Assembly: GCA_027475525.1 (NCBI GenBank)
Contig: JAMWFC010000037.1
Location: forward strand, 1,307,419-1,371,418
From: Macrolepiota albuminosa
Lineage: Eukaryota > Basidiomycota > Agaricomycetes > Agaricales > Agaricaceae
DNA length: 64,000 nt
Direction of reading: 5' to 3'
Shown here: in pieces, positions 1 through 10,200 of the stretch
Position numbering within the stretch: the first letter of the stretch is position 1
How the letters are laid out: every line of letters begins with the position of its first letter
The notes under the pieces: generated by a model
Told to the model about the DNA's origin: nothing
The model's input: the letters and a program-made list of their open reading frames with translations, nothing else
Database searches by the model: none
Translations under genes and position numbers: made by a program

Positions 1-3000
1 TAGTCTTTACTTCAAGTGCCTTACACAGGGAAGTCCAAAACTTGGACACGAAGAGAGGGCCCCGGTCGGAGACGATGTCGTCCGGGAGACCATGCTTGGC
101 GAAGACGTGCTCGAGGAACAGCCGGGCGAAGTCCGGGGCGGTATCCGTGGTGTGGCAGGGTAGGAAGATGCCCTGTTTGGTTAGCCTGCACACAACGACG
201 AGAATGGCATCGAACCCTTCAGATTCCGGTGGCAGGGTAGGAAGATGCCCTGTTTGGTTAGCCTGCACACAACGACGAGAATGGCATCGAACCCTTCAGA
301 TTCCGGAGCTCGACGATGTGGTCCAGAGATATTGAGGACCAGGGGCGTCGTCCGACCGGCAGGGGTTTCAGGAGTCCGTACGGTCGGTGTCGGGGGACCT
401 TGGCCCGGAGGCAGGGCTCGCATGATCGAATGTAACGGGTCACGTCCTTCTTCAACCCTGGCCAAAAGTAAGTCCGGGAGATGAGCTGGAGGGTCTTACG
501 TATTCCAGGGTGTCCCCGGAGCTTGTGGTCGTGGTGTTGACGGAGGACGTCGTAGCGAAGTCGGGCGTGATCCGGGACGTAGATGCGGCCGTCCCGGAGG
601 AGGAGTTTTTCGTCGGGGGACAGGGAGAAGGCGGGGTCCCGGTCGGTTCCATCAGGGGGGTTGCGGGGGTCGTGATCGGTGAAGTACTTGTCTCGGGGGG
701 CGCGGCGAATCTGACTCAGGGTCCCTTCCTCGTTTAAGATCAGTAAGGCATTCAAATGTTCGGGAGGGATCACCACGCGATGATTGAACGCATTACGTTC
801 CGCCTCGAATGACTTCTTAGGGTAGACGTCCGGTCGACGGGTGAGGGCATCGGGTTTGGCGCCAAGTCGTCCCGGGCGGTACTGGATCGTGAAGTCGTAT
901 TCCGAGAGGATCTCGGACCATCGGGCCTGTCGTCGACTGAGTTGCTTGGTCGTGGTGAAGTACTGCAGGTTGTTATGATCCGAATAGACCTGGATCCGGT
1001 GCCGGGCTCCCTCGAGGTAGGCTCGCCACTGCTTGAAGGCTTCGACGATGGCGAGAAGCTCCTTGTCGTAGATGTCGTAGTTGAGTTCGGCGTCGATCAT
1101 GGACCGGGTGTAGAAGGCGACTGGCCGGGGCTCCCCGCCGTCAGGTTCCACCTGCGAGAGGATCCCGGCGATGGCGTAGTCGGAGGCGTCACATTCCAGG
1201 ATGATCGGGAGGGCCGGGTCGTAGTGCCGGAGTACCGGGGCGACTGTGAAAGCCTCCTTGAGCAAGTTAAAGACGCTCTGGCACTTACTGTCCCAGTTCC
1301 AGGCGATGTCCTTGCGCGTGAGCCGGTTGAGGGGTTTCGTGATCCCGGAGTAGTTGTCTATAAACCTCCGGTAGAAGTTAGCGAAACCCAGGAAGGACTG
1401 TACTTCCTTGACGTTCCGGGGCTGCGGCCAGTTGACGATGGCCTCGACCTTGTGGGGGTCCATGCGAACGCCATTCGGGGATACTATGACGCCAAGATAC
1501 TCGACCTCTTCCGTATGGAATGAACACTTCTCGGGCTTGGCGTGGAGATTGTGCTCCCGGAGGCGCTCGAGGACTTGCCGGACATGCTTTTGGTGATCCT
1601 CCGGTGAGTCGGAATAAATGAGGATGTCGTCCAGGTAGACGATCACGAAGACGTCGCTCATGTCGTGGAAGATGTCGTTCATGAAGTATTGGAACGTAGC
1701 GGGGGAGTTAGTCATTCCGAAAGGCATCACAAGGTACTCAAACAGACCATACCGCGTGCGGAACGCGGTTTTCCACTCGTGTCCCGGGGCGATGCGGACG
1801 TTGTTGTAGCCGGAGCGGAGGTCGATCTTCGTGTAGACTTTGGCACTGCGAAGTCGATCGACCAGATCGCCGATGAGCGGGAGCGGGTAGCGGTTCTTCT
1901 TGGTGATCTTGTTGAGTCCCCGGTAGTCGACGCAGAGTCGGAGCGAGCCGTCCTTCTTCTTGGCGAATAGAACCGGGGCTCCGGCGGCGGAGGCGGAGGG
2001 TCGGATGAATCCTTTACCGAGCATTTCGTCGAGGTAGTCCTTGAGAGCCCGGAGTTCGACCTCCGACATGTTGTAGACCTTGCCGAAAGGGGGGGTGGCT
2101 CCTTCCTCGAGGTCGATGGTGTGATCATAGGGGCGGTGAGGGGGGATCTCCTTGGCGTCTCCTTCGGAGAATACGTCAGCGAACTCGTGATACTCCGGGG
2201 GAACTACTTCTCGGAGGATCTGCTCCTCGGTTTTCTGTTCCGGGGGAATGGCGTCCCCTCGTAGGTGTTCTTCCGGGAGAGAAGGTGAGGTGTGCAGCTG
2301 AAACGTGGGAGTCCCGTCCCTCATGAGGCGGGCGAAGGGGGCGGCCCCAATGATCTTGATGTCGAGTGCGCTCGGGTCGGTCGGGGTCGCGGAGGCATCG
2401 GCCGGAGCGGGTGTGACGCGTGTCGGAGACCGGCAGGGGTAGTTCGGCCCTTTGTACTTGTTCCGAGGAATGTTTGGGGGTCGATCAGGGGCCTTGAGGT
2501 CTCGGACGGGCGTGGGTGGGGCATGCGCGGGGGGCGCGGCAGTCGTCCCGGGGGTGTCGGGCGTCGGGTCGCCTCCTAGGGCTCGGAGGTGCACGGCGGT
2601 CGAGGGGTGGTCTTCGGGTCCCGGGAAGGTCATGGTGAGCGTCCTCCAATCGATGTCGGGGTTTGTGTCGCGCAGCCAGGGTAATCCCAGCACCATCGGG
2701 GTCGATTCGTGAAGTCGCGTGACCAGGAAGTCGGAGGTGAACTCGTAGCCGTTGTCCAGGGTCACGCGTCCTGAATGAGACCTCTTGATGGGGCCGGAGG
2801 CGGAGGGAGTGCCGTCGAGGCGCTGCAGGCGAAGGGGCTGGTCGAGGGGGTCGTGAGGGAGGTCGAGGGTGTCGCTGATGAAGACCCCGGTGGCTCCGCT
2901 GTCGATGAGGGCCGATATCGGCCCGGGGGTGCCGTCCAGCCTGGCATTGATGACGAAGGAACCCCGGTGGCTCCGCTGTCGATGAGGGCCGATATCGGCC

Positions 3001-3729
3001 CGGGGGTGCCGTCCAGCCTGGCATTGATGACGAAGGACCGGACGAGCGAGACTGGAGTCCCGGGGGTGGTGGGGGTTCGTCCGGGGAGTCCTTCGGGGTT
3101 GGTCTTGGGGGGTGGGGGATGTCGAAGGGAAGTTGTTGGTCGTCGGGCGTCGGGTCCCGGGTCAGGCGAAGGGTGAGGTGTCGCCAATCGACGCGGGGGT
3201 TGGTGTCCCGGAGCCATGGGAGCCCTAAGACGAGGGGTGTGGAGGGGTGAAGTTTGGTCATCAACATCCGCAGGGTGTGAGTCTGTCCGTTGGCGAAGGT
3301 AACGGGCATACGCACGAAATGGGTGATGTTCCCCGCCGTGGAGGCGTCTCCGTCAAAGAGGCAGAGTCGTACCGGGACCGGGAGTCGTTGAGCGGGTTCC
3401 GGGGCCAAGGCAGACAATGCTTCGTCGATGAAGTTGTCGGTGGCGCCACTGTCGACGAGGGTGTTGAGGGGGGTTCCGGAGGGGGTGAGGCGGGTGTTGA
3501 GGAGGAGGGAGTGCGAGGAGTGGGAGGGTAGGTAAGCCGTGAGGGTGTCCTGTACGAGTGTCGTGGAGCGAAGGTGGGAAACCGGGGCGGAGAAGACGTC
3601 GGGGTCGATTCCGCGATTTAGGGCGTCTTCCGGGTCTAAATCGCCGGGTCGTTTTCCGAGTACTCGTAGGTGGCGTCCTCTCCTTCGAAGGTCCAGGTGG
3701 CACGTCCCATGACCTGTCGTTTGGGGCAC
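1..3729 (-). pseudogene. pol: pol of A1: two retropepsins, RT, RNase H, integrase (partial)
   Basis: Order on the minus strand: first retropepsin-like domain (LVDSGATDNFID, about 3450-3420), LGLPWLRDTNP, then a second retropepsin (ALIDSGATGVF, about 2920-2880, inside a 77-bp duplication) with its own LGLPWLRDTNP near 2690. RT follows, with the catalytic YLDD at 1641-1627, then RNase H (ECDASDYAIAG near 1190) and the integrase HHCC zinc finger (near 540-430), running into the catalytic core at the window edge. Pol is in the -1 frame relative to gag. The open stretch 2765-258 stops only because of the duplication at 152-305, which shifts frame. Without the duplications most of this copy would read through. 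Assignment to Ty3/gypsy rests on domain order and the RT sequence. Confidence 0.88.
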
Positions 3730-6428
3730 TCGGAGATGAAATGATCTTTCTCACCACAGAGTATGCAGACGCCCTCCCTTCTCCGTCGTTCCTGCACATC
3801 CGTCGGGACCTCGATCCAGGGTCGTCCCTTCTTTTGAAGCCGGTTGGCTCGGAGGGCCTCCTCGTCCCGTTCGTCGTCGAAGTCGAAGTCTTCGGGGTCT
3901 CCCGGGGGTTCCTCGGGGCTTGGCGCGTCGCCCGGGTCTTGGGTGGCCACGGCGGCGTTGAGCTGGGCCTGGGGGCGGGTGCCGCTGCCGGGGTTAGCAT
4001 TGGGCGGGCCGCGACTCACCGGGGGTCGGCCGCCAGGGAACGCGGGGGGACCGGGGTTTCGACCTTGGGGGTTGGGAGCTTCGCCGGAGGGCCAAGGGGG
4101 TCCTCCTCTAGGGTTCCAGGGGGGTCGGGAGTTCGAATACTCGCTGCGGTCTTCCCAGTAGCGCTGGTCGATCTGCATGACGAGGGCCTTGTATCCGTCG
4201 TAGGAGGGTTGTTTCGGGGCGAGTCGGAGGACGTCCTTGATACGTTGTGGGAGGGCGCGGCGGAGGGCGTACCGGAGGGCGCTGTAATTCCAACCTGTCT
4301 CGTAAGCTTCCTTTTCAAAACGTACGATGAAGGTAGTGAAACGTTCTTCAGAGCGCATCCGGAGGTTGAAGAGGTTGTCCTCGGCCTCGGCCACGGTGTC
4401 GTATATCCCGAATTTCCCGGAGAACTCGTCGACGAAGGCTTGCCAGCGAGCGAGTGCCGGGTTGTTGGGGTCGAACTGGATGAGGGCCGTGTAGTGATCG
4501 AAGGCGATCCCCTGGAGGTACGACGCGGCAAAGGCCACCCGGGAGCTGTCAACCTGAAACGTGAGCGGCTTTGCCTGAAACGTATTGAGACATTGTGTGA
4601 GGAAGGTACGCCATTTTCGGGGGTCCCGGCCCGTGAAAGCGTCGGGCTTTTGAATGTCCAATCGTCCTTCGCGGGCGAGGGCGTCGCGAGCGTCGTCCGA
4701 TCCGGCAGTGTTGCGGGGAGGGGGGCCAGCATTGTAATAATAGTAATAATGATTGCCCCCCCCTCCTTGAGGAGGAAACGCACCAAGGGCGGGGCCCCAC
4801 CCGCCGGGAGGACCTCCTCCGGGTGGCTCACCTGGGGGTCCACGCCCGGGAGGCCCGTTGTCCCACGGGGGCTCGTTCCTGCCGGGAGGAGGCCCGGGTC
4901 TCCACGCAGGGGGCGGCGGAGGGGGGGAGGCCCGTTGTCCCACGGGGGCTCGTTCCTGCCGGGAGGAGGCCCGGGTCTCCACGCAGGGGGCGGCGGAGGG
5001 GGGGGTCCTGGGGGTCGTCCTCGAGGTTCGGCGGGAGGGGGCGGAGGCGGTCGGGGAGGGTTTGGTGGGGTTGGGTCGATCGGAGGGGGGTTAGGTGCTG
5101 GGTCCGCGCGGGGGACGTCCAATCCGGGAGGGTCGGGCTTGCATCGGGGGTCGCGGGGGGTTCCGTAGGTCGAAGTGGGGTGGCGGATCGCGGCGGAAGT
5201 TGCGTTCCGGAGGGGCCGGGGCGGACGTGGCGGGCGGTGCTGGTGCCGGGGCGGGCGCGGGCGCGGGACGTTGTTCGTTGTTATCGCGCGTGAGCTCGTC
5301 AATGTAGCATAACGTGTCGTCCGTACTAGGGGTGTCCACCCGGGCTGTACCGGGGTTCGTCGGGGCCGGGGGTCGGGCGTTGTCTGTTCGCGGGAGGGGT
5401 TCCAGGGGTCTTTGAGGCTGTCCCCAGGTCTCGAAGGTACTAGGAACGGAGTTAGCCCTGCGGCGAGTTGACAAGCCTACCGTGCGAGCAGCGGGTTGAT
5501 CGAAGAGGCCTCCCGTCGGGTTGAGGGACCGTAGTATGGCTGAGGCGTTCTGCCGTTCTTCCCGTTGCCGTTGCTCCGGAGTGGGGACCGTGGGGGCTGC
5601 CGGGACTGCTGGGGCCGGTTCCGGGGGTTCCCGTCGAATGTGAATCGAGCGACCTGGGTCCGCGGGGTCGTTGAGGGGCCGAGGGGAGGGGGACGCGTGG
5701 ACTTCGTCGAGCAGCTGTTGTAATTCTTCCCGGAGGATCGTATTGCGCCTATACTTTACCATGGTTTGCTCCGGGAGTTCTCCTCGCGTGAGGCGATCCC
5801 CGAATTCGACCAGGCAGTGAGCCCATTCCTCCGGAGTGCCTTCGAAGTCGTCGTGCCCGAACTCCACAAGCAGCGTCCTTGTCCGTTGCGCGAAGTCCTC
5901 CGGTGAGATCCTGAGGGAGCGGAGTATCTCGTCCCGTTGCCGTTCATACTCCTCGAGGCGTCGTCGTCCCATTGGCGAGGGAGGGGTTCGAGCGGGTGGA
6001 GCGGCGGCCGGGTAATGACGAGGGGGGTAGTCGGGGTAGGGGGGTCCTCGGGGTTCTCGGGGTTGGGGGACGGGGCGCTGGTAACCGTAGTAGGGGGTGG
6101 GTGCAAAGGGGCCCTCGCTGGGGGGAATCGGGCGAGGCCCACTGGGTACAGGAGGGGTCTCCGGCAGGCCCCCGGGAATGCTCCGGTACGAGGGGACCTC
6201 CACGGGTCGTGCCATGGCTAGGTTGGGCGGAGGGGCCCAACTGGCTGAGGGCCCCAGATCATAGAAGGATGGGTCGGGGGCCCAGTGGCGGTGGAGGTAC
6301 TGAGGTTCGTATGGGAGGGGTGGGTAGACAGGGCGGGGGGTCTGTGCGGAGTAGTGGTCGGGTACCGGGCGTCCGTAAGGGTCGGTCTGGTACCCCGTGG
6401 GGTAGTAGGTGTGAGTATACGTAGCCAT
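3636..6428 (-). pseudogene. gag: gag of A1 (capsid/nucleocapsid), frame-disrupted
   Basis: Gag polyprotein that would assemble the virus-like particle. The ATG at 6428 lies 21 nt after the primer-binding site. The N-terminal ~440 codons are rich in Pro, Tyr and Arg and look disordered. A frameshift near 5.1 kb and the 77-bp duplication at 4848-5001 then break the frame. The C-terminal part (4982-3636) has a helical capsid-like region (around FQVDSSRVAFAASYLQGIAF and MRSEERFTTFIVRFEKEAYE) followed by one zinc knuckle, C-X2-C-X4-H-X4-C (CILCGEKDHFISEC). The reading frame ends with a TAG at 3636-3638. Pol overlaps the last ~90 nt in the -1 frame, so a -1 frameshift is likely. GGAAAAC near the end is conserved in all four copies but is not a textbook slippery heptamer. 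Confidence 0.85.
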
Positions 6429-6448
6429 CAAGAACGGTGTAAGGAAAG

Positions 6449-6461
6449 AGTCTTGATATTA
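6449..6461 (-). promoter_or_regulatory. Self-priming primer-binding site of A1
   Basis: Directly adjoining the LTR, the minus strand reads TAATATCAAGACT. It is the perfect 13-nt reverse complement of 6825-6813 inside the LTR. No tRNA-type site beginning TGG adjoins the LTR. Tf1/sushi-group elements prime reverse transcription with the folded 5' end of their own RNA, and this geometry fits that mechanism. A2 has the same site at 12870-12882. Confidence 0.8.
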
Positions 6462-7248
6462 TGTCAGGTTCCGCTGAATCGGGGGCTTTCCGGGAAAGCG
6501 ACGCCCTTACGATGCGGACTTGATCTACGGATACTCGGGGGTCTGGAACTCCGGGGCTAGGACTCCGGGGTTCAAGACGAGGACAGGGTAATCCCGGGAA
6601 AGGGGACTAGAGTCCGGGGGTTTTGGATGAAAGTGGCTGGGAGTTGGAGGGGGTCGAGTCGTGAACCGGAGGTTCTAAGACGAGACCAAGTTAGTAACTT
6701 AAGAGTCGCGAAGTGCGTACCAAACTTATAGCACGCGAATACCAAGGCGTGCCAGTCGAAGCGTACCAAACGAGGCGTACCAGTCAAACAAGAGGGCACG
6801 CAATAACCAATGTAATATCAAGACTGTCGAATACAACGGGGAGCTATACTATAAGTACTACGGATCGTGTCTCGGGATTCCGGGGTGTCTGGGATGAGTT
6901 CCGGGGGCCATTGAGTAGCGGCCGGGGACTGTATACCGGGATCGCGCGTGTGGGGACGCGCGATCAATTGGTGCGGAGGGAGTCGTGATGCGTGGGGCGT
7001 GATGCGTGATGGCCGTATGCGAGCCGCGTGATCTGATCGTTGATGGCGGGTGATCCCGGGGTCCGTGATGCAGGGGTCCCGGGGGCTGGCTGATGGCGAT
7101 CGTTGATGGCTGATGGTGGTCCTTGATGCGTGTGAGGGCGGCGTCGGTAGCGGTGGGGGCGGGGTGCGCTGTGGGATTGACGGAAGAGGTTCCCGGATGG
7201 GACTCCGGGGGTGTCCCGGGGAGGTTCCGGGGGGGAGGGGTCGTGACA
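6462..7248 (-). repeat. 5' LTR of A1 (787 bp)
   Basis: On the plus strand the sequence begins TGTCAGG and ends GTGACA, giving TG...CA termini. It matches LTRs at 12883-13692, 22158-22915 and 56330-57197. In the sense (minus) direction it can be divided at the inferred transcript start near 6825: U3 is about 7248-6826 and R-U5 about 6825-6462. U3 contains many short TGATGGC/GTGATGC-like words between about 6980 and 7130, which could be promoter elements; that role is inference. Confidence 0.92.
6813..6854 (-). promoter_or_regulatory. Retroelement core promoter: TATA-like box and inferred transcript start
   Basis: On the minus strand a TATA-like sequence (TTATAGTATAG, 6854-6844) lies about 30 nt upstream of AGTCTTGATATTA (6825-6813). 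The latter is exactly complementary to the primer-binding site next to the LTR. In a self-priming element the primer is the 5' end of the transcript, so 6825 is the inferred start; the TATA spacing agrees. The same arrangement recurs in the other family-A LTRs. Confidence 0.7.
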
Positions 7249-10200
7249 CCTGCACACAACGACAAGAATGGCATCAAACCCTTCAGATTCTGGGAGTTCG
7301 ACGATATGGTCCAGGGATATGGAGGACCAGGGGCGTCGCCCGACCGGCAGGGGTTTCAGGAGTCCGTATGGTCAGTGTCAGGGGACTTTGGCCTGGAGGC
7401 AGGGTTCGCATGATTGAATGTAACGGGTCACATCCTTCTTCAACCCTGGCCAAAAGTAAGTCCAGGAGATAAGCTGGAGGGTCTTACGTATTCCAGGGTG
7501 TCCCCAGAGCTTGTGGTTGTGGTGCTGACAGAGGACGTTGTAGCAGAGTCAGGCGTAATCTGGAACGTAGATGTGGCCGTCCCGGAGGAGGAGCTTTTTG
7601 TCGGGGGACAAGGAGAAGGCGGGGTCCCGGTTGGTTCCGTCGGGGGGGTTGTGGGGGTCGTGCTCCTGATGGTTCCAGTGTGCCAATGTGAGGTGCTTGT
7701 GTTGGCGCTATCCGTGGTCATCTATAATGGGAGCTCATCAGTGGCAGATCTGGCTCAGGGTTCCTTCGTCATTTAAGATCAGTACGGCATTCAGATGTTC
7801 AGGAGGGATCACCACGCGATGATTGAATGCATTGCGTTCCACCTCGAATGACTTCTTAGGATAGACGTCTGGTCAACGGGTGAGGGCATCGGGTTTAGCT
7901 CCAAGTCGTCCTGGGCGGTACTGGATCGTGAAGTCGTATTCCGAGAGAACCTCGGACCATTGGGCCTGCTGTCGACTAAGTTGCTTGGTTGTGGTGAAGT
8001 ACTGCAGGTTGTTGTGATCTGAGTAGACCTGAATCCGGTGCCGGGCTCCCTCGAGGTAGGCTCGCCATTGTTTGAAGGCTTCAACGATGGCGAGGAGCTC
8101 CTTGTCGTAGATGTCATAGTTGAGCTTGGCATCGATCATGGACCGGGTGTAGAAGGCAACTGGCTGGGGCTCCCTGCCGTCAGGTTCCATCTGCGAGAGA
8201 ATTCCGGCGATGGCGTAGTCGGAGGCATCGCATTCCAGGATAATTGGGAGGGCCGGGTTGTAATGCCGGAGTACGGGGGTGGCCGTGAAAGCTTCCTTGA
8301 GCAGGTTAAAGACACTCTGGCACTTACTGTCCCAGTTCTAGGCGACGTCCTTGCACGTGAGCCGGTTGAGGGGTTTCGTGATACCGGAGTAGTTATCTAT
8401 GAACCTCTGGTAGAAGTTAGCGAAACCCAAGAAGAATTGTACTTCCTTGACGTTCCAGGGCTGCGGCCAGTTGACGATGGCCTTGACCTTGTGGGGGTCC
8501 ATGCAAACGCCATTCGGGGATACTATGACGCCGAGATACTCAACCTCTTCCGTGTGGAATGAACACTTCTCGGGCTTGGCGTGGAGGTTGTGCTCCCGGA
8601 GGTGTTCAAGGACTTGCTGGACATGTTTCTGGTGGTCCTCCTGCGAGTTGGAATAGATGAGGATGTTGTTCATGAAGTATTGGAACGTGGCGGGAGAGTT
8701 AGTCATTCTGAAAGGCATCACAAGATACTCAAACAGACCATACCGCCTGTGGAACACGGTTTTCCACTTGTGTCCCGGAGCGATGCGGACGTTGTTGTAA
8801 CCGGAGCGGAGGTTGATCTTTGTGTAAACCTTGGCACTGCGGAGTTGATCGACCAGATCGCCAATGAGCGGGAGCAGGTAGCAGTTCTTTTTGATGATCT
8901 TATTGAATCCCCGGTAGTCGACACAGAGTCGGAGCAAGCCGTCCTTCTTCTTGGCGAATAGAACTGGGGCTCTGGCAGCGGAGGTGGAGGGTCGGATGAA
9001 TTCCTTACTGAGCATTTTGTCGAGGTAGTCCTTGAGAGCCCGGAGTTCGACCTCCGACATGTTGTACACCTTGCCGAAAGGGGGGGCAGCTCCTTCCTCG
9101 AGGTCGATGGTATGGTCATAGTGGCGGTGAGGGGGAATCTCCTTGGCGTCTCCTTCGGAGAATACATCAGCAAACTTGTGATACTCTGGGGAAACTACTT
9201 CTCAGAGGATTTGCTCCTTGGTTTTCTTTTCCAGGGGAATAGCATCCCCTCGTAGATGTTCTTCCGGGAGAGATGGCAAGGTGTGTAGCTGAAACGTGGG
9301 AGTTCCATCCTTCATGAGGCGGGCAAAGGGAGCAGCTCCAATGATCCTAATGTCGAGTGCGTTCAGGTTGTTCGGGGTCATGGATGCATTGGCCAGAGCG
9401 GTTGAGGAAGTCGTGGAGGAGGTCAAGGGCGTCGCTGATGAAAACTCTGGTGGCTCCGCTGTCGATGAGGGCCGATATTGGTCCCAGGGCGCCGTCCAGC
9501 CTGGCATTGATGACAAAGGACCGGGACAAGTGGGACTGGAGTCCGGGAGGTGGTGGGGGCCCGTCCTTCGGGGTAGGGTTCGGAGAGTAGGGGATGTCAA
9601 AGGGGAGTTGCTGGTCGTCAGGCGCCGGGTCCCGGGTCAGGCGAAGGGTAAGATGTCACCAATCGATGCGGGGGTTGGTATCTCGGAGCCACGGGAGCCC
9701 TAGGACTGGGTGCGGAAGGGTGGAGTTTGGTTATCAACATCCGGAGGGTGTGAGTCTGTCCATTGGCGAAAGTAACGGGCATGCGCATGAAGTGAGTGAT
9801 GTCCCCTGCCGTAGAGGCGTCTCCATCGAAGAGGCAGAGCTGTACCAGGACCGGGAGTCGCTGAGCGGGTTCCAGGGCAAAGGTAGACCATGCTTTGTCG
9901 ATGAAGTTGTCAGTGGCACCACTGTCAACAAGGGTGTCGAGGGGGGTTCCGGAGGGGGTGAGGTGGGTTTTGAGGAGGAGGGAGTGCGAGGAGTAGGAGG
10001 GTAGGTAGGCCGTGAGGGTGTCCTGTATGAGTGTCATGGAGCGAAGATGTGAGACCGGGGCGAAGAAGACGTCGGGGTCGATTCCACGATTTAGGGCGTC
10101 TTCCGGGTCTAAATCGCTGGGTTGTTTTCCGAATACTCATAGGTGGCGTCCTCCCCTTTGAAGGTCCAGGTGGCACGTCCCATGACTTGTCGTTGGGGGC
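7249..10200 (-). pseudogene. pol: pol of A2, RT active site deleted
   Basis: Recognisable pieces are the first retropepsin (LVDSGATDNFID, near 9925), the N-terminal half of the second retropepsin (ALIDSGATRVFIS, near 9470), RT (9069-8338), RNase H (8190-7873) and the start of the integrase. Comparison with A1 shows a deletion between the FMN and ILIYS motifs (near 8665). It removes about 17 residues, including the catalytic YLDD, so RT is dead. Further damage includes loss of the second half of the second protease, a TGG-to-TAG stop at 8338, and a CGA-to-TGA stop near 7873 that A4 shares at the same codon. Confidence 0.85.

Larger units (their letters stand above)
1..7248 (-). mobile_element. 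Element A1: Ty3/gypsy chromovirus, 3' end cut by window edge
   Basis: On the minus strand the order is 5' LTR (7248 to 6462), self-priming site, gag, and pol running off position 1 within the integrase core. The sequence directly beyond the LTR (7249 onward) is integrase coding sequence of another family-A copy, so A1 appears to have inserted into A2. The target duplication cannot be tested because the other end lies outside the window. GC-rich. Gag is broken by a frameshift, and three 77-bp duplications (at about 152, 2884 and 4848) add false ones. The RT/RNase H part is open. Confidence 0.9.

Noticed and set aside
3558..5168. Long plus-strand open frame (536 codons) and similar ones at 10513-11535, 54927-56141 and 61319-62065
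   Set aside because: They lie exactly opposite conserved gag and pol domains and arise from GC-rich codon use of the minus strand. No domain, intron or start context supports them.
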